A stretch of 13,504 bases of DNA from Candidatus Latescibacterota bacterium (GTDB lineage Bacteria > Krumholzibacteriota > Krumholzibacteriia > WVZY01 > JAKEHA01): assembly GCA_022615275.1 (NCBI GenBank), contig JAKEHA010000030.1, positions 1 to 13,504 of the forward strand, written 5' to 3'. The notes under the pieces were generated by a model. That model had not been told where the DNA came from. It worked only from the letters and a program-made list of their open reading frames with translations, and made no database searches. Shown in pieces: positions 12,144 through 13,504 of the stretch. Position 1 is the stretch's first letter, and each line of letters starts with the position of its first letter. A program made the position numbers and the translations under genes.

Positions 12144-12998
12144 TTATCGCGCCGACGACTCCACTCGCGTTCGGTCGTCGTACCACGCACCGGCGGCTGC
12201 CGCGTCGCGGGCGAATTCGCTGAAGTCCTTGGGCCCGCGGCCGAGCACGCGCTGCACGCCGTCCGTCACGTATTCTCCGCGACCGTCGAACAGGTCCGAG
12301 AACAGCGCGGTCAACTCCGTCACGAAGTCCATCGGCAAGCCTTCCTGCGCGAGTGAGGTCGCGAACTCTTCCGACGACAGCGGGATATAGCTGACCTCAC
12401 GACCCGAGGCGCGCGAGATCTCAGCGGCCGCATCCGCGAAGGTCAGCAAGCGCGGGCCGGTCACTTCGTAGAGCCGGCCCACGTGCTTGTCGCTGGTCAG
12501 CGCCGCAACGACGATATCCGCGATGTCGTCGGCGTCGATGAATGGCTCCGCGACGCTACCCGCGGGAACGGGAAGTGCGCCGTCGAGTACCGATTCGCGC
12601 CAGAAACTCTCGCTGAAGTTTTGCGCGAAGAAGCTCGAACGCACGAGCGTCCACTCCGCGCCGGACTCCTGCACGGCCTTCTCGCCCAGTTGCGCGTCCT
12701 CTTCGTTGCGTCCGGAGAGCAACACCAAGCGGCGCACACCCTTCTCGACGGCGAGGTTCGCGAACGAACGCACCTGATCGGCGGCGCCGCGGAACGCGAG
12801 GTCGGGGTAGTACGTCACGTACGCTTGCTCGATTCCTTGAACGGCGGGCGCCCACGTCGCGGGATCCTCCCAGTCGAAGGGCGGCTCGCCGGAGCGTGAA
12901 CCCAATCGCACCGGCACACCCCTCGCGGTCAAACGCTCCGCGACGCGGCGCCCCGTCTTACCCGTTCCACCAATCACCAATGTTGTTCTGGTCTTCAT
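12144..12998 (-). CDS. NmrA-like NAD(P)-binding protein, 284 aa
   Basis: Atypical short-chain dehydrogenase/reductase of the NmrA-like group, which comprises NAD(P)H-dependent reductases and redox sensors. The dinucleotide loop GGTGKTGRRV is at residues 10-19, then RLGSRSG, AYVTYYPDLA, RRLVLLSGRNEEDAQLGE, and WTLVRSSFFAQNFSESFW, which is the usual core pattern. FIDADDIADIVVAAL and YEVTGPRLLTFADAAAEIS are typical for the C-terminal half. ATG at 12998 is fixed by AGGAGG (13005-13010) six bases upstream; the open frame to 13178 is not supported. Monocistronic by its setting. Upstream, the paired palindromes at 13160-13188 could be its operator, shared with the divergent GAF gene. Confidence 0.9.
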   Translation of the reverse strand: MKTRTTLVIGGTGKTGRRVAERLTARGVPVRLGSRSGEPPFDWEDPATWAPAVQGIEQAYVTYYPDLAFRGAADQVRSFANLAVEKGVRRLVLLSGRNEEDAQLGEKAVQESGAEWTLVRSSFFAQNFSESFWRESVLDGALPVPAGSVAEPFIDADDIADIVVAALTSDKHVGRLYEVTGPRLLTFADAAAEISRASGREVSYIPLSSEEFATSLAQEGLPMDFVTELTALFSDLFDGRGEYVTDGVQRVLGRGPKDFSEFARDAAAAGAWYDDRTRVESSAR

Positions 12999-13159
12999 GT
13001 GTTGCCTCCTATCGTCTGTAGGCGCCACGCGCCGTGAAACCCCTAAGGCAAGGCACATACCAGCCGACCGCAGTCGATCGATTTGTGATTCATGCCGTTG
13101 CGCCATAAATGCTTCGCGCAGGACGGCGGGTGCGTGCGCGGGCCGCGCGCGTGGCGGGT

Positions 13160-13188
13160 GTTGTCGACGTATCGACAACGTGTCGATA
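13160..13188. promoter_or_regulatory. Two overlapping perfect inverted repeats, candidate tandem operator between divergent genes
   Basis: Site 1 (13160-13179) has arms GTTGTCGA and TCGACAAC around CGTA. Site 2 (13170-13188) has arms TATCGACA and TGTCGATA around ACG. They overlap by ten bases and share the half-site TCGACA. A further degenerate copy, TGTCTACA, follows at 13189-13196. Such stacked sites suit a dimeric repressor of the TetR kind that binds as a pair of dimers. No such gene is in the window. The rest of the 13011-13277 gap holds nothing else I can name except the promoter at 13223. Confidence 0.6.
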
Positions 13189-13222
13189 TGTCTACAGGTT
13201 CACACTCACAGTCGTCCACGGA

Positions 13223-13251
13223 TTGACCTTGCTCCCCGAGTGCGTTAGCCT
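13223..13251 (+). promoter_or_regulatory. Candidate promoter of the GAF-domain gene
   Basis: TTGACC (13223-13228) and TAGCCT (13246-13251) are separated by 17 bases, five of six and four of six matches to the two consensus hexamers. Transcription would start near 13258, about 20 bases before the ATG at 13278. The stacked palindromes end 34 bases upstream of the -35. Confidence 0.4.
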
Positions 13252-13277
13252 GGATGGGTGCAGTGAGAAGGTTTGCC

Positions 13278-13504
13278 ATGGAGAGCCGCCCTGATCGCCC
13301 CGCGTCGATCGACGCCGAGTCCATTACCCCCATCCTGACCGAGATCGCCGGGATCGCGTCGGAGACGCTCGAGCTTCCGGCCATCCTGGGCCGCATCGCG
13401 GTTGCGCTGCGCGAGTTGATTCCGTTCGACAACATAGCGTTTCTTGCTCACCTTCGCCTCCGTCGCTTCGAATCACGGCAAAAGCGAATCATTCATTCCA
13501 TACA
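13278..13504 (+). CDS. GAF-domain protein, N-terminal part only (window edge)
   Basis: The first 75 codons of a gene that runs off the window, with no stop. The protein begins MESRPDRPASIDAESITPIL, and TLELPAILGRIAVALRELIPFDNIAF (written here as TLELPAILGRIAVAL and RELIPFDNIAF, about residues 31-56) is the classical beginning of a GAF sensory domain, as found in histidine kinases, sigma-54 activators and phosphatases. After FDNIAF the sequence (LAHLRLRRFESRQKRIIHSI) is unusually basic and does not continue as a GAF domain normally does. The DNA there also becomes less GC-rich, so the last 60-65 bases may not belong to this gene. ATG at 13278 has GAGAAGG six bases upstream; an in-frame GTG at 13263 is the alternative. 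Confidence 0.6.
   Translation, partial: MESRPDRPASIDAESITPILTEIAGIASETLELPAILGRIAVALRELIPFDNIAFLAHLRLRRFESRQKRIIHSI

Overview
The window reads as chromosomal DNA from a high-GC (roughly two thirds G+C by eye) Gram-negative bacterium. The outer-membrane side is shown by a 702-residue protein with a signal peptide and an Omp85-type beta-barrel. The remnant of a WD40/TolB-type serine/threonine kinase, a CPXCG cysteine-rich protein and an SRPBCC/ArsR pair are a mixture I associate with Acidobacteriota, Gemmatimonadota, Eisenbacteria-like and related uncultured lineages. The phylum is an inference, not a proof. No rRNA, tRNA, insertion sequence, CRISPR array or phage gene was recognised.

Left part (1-4078): a plus-strand operon for 5-oxoproline (pyroglutamate) use. 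It holds an APC-family permease followed by pxpB, pxpC and pxpA, with ATGA overlaps between the last three. Its leader carries a perfect inverted repeat that matches the FadR-type GntR operator pattern and a very strong GC hairpin. The permease probably imports the substrate or a related amino acid, and PxpABC hydrolyses 5-oxoproline to glutamate with ATP.

Middle-left (4134-5062): a minus-strand pair, SRPBCC then ArsR-type repressor. Its promoter is near consensus, and a perfect 20-bp palindrome fills the -35/-10 spacer, which suggests tight autoregulation.

Middle (5113-9962): the remnant of a Ser/Thr protein kinase in which the first 19 residues are joined in frame to the C-terminal beta-propeller. 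It is followed by a GT-C type membrane glycosyltransferase, an unrecognised 128-residue protein and the two-part outer-membrane protein.

Right part (9972-13504): a MazF/ribbon-helix-helix toxin-antitoxin pair with a promoter that predicts a leaderless mRNA. Next come trmO (tRNA methylation), a short lipoprotein made of the two ends of a cupredoxin domain, a CPXCG protein, a GNAT acetyltransferase, an NmrA-like NAD(P)-binding protein, two overlapping operator palindromes, and the start of a GAF-domain protein cut by the window edge.

I do not see a clearly new multi-gene system. The best leads are the two proteins that look like in-frame internal deletions (5150-5617 and 11194-11433), the three promoter/operator architectures, and the composition change at the right edge.
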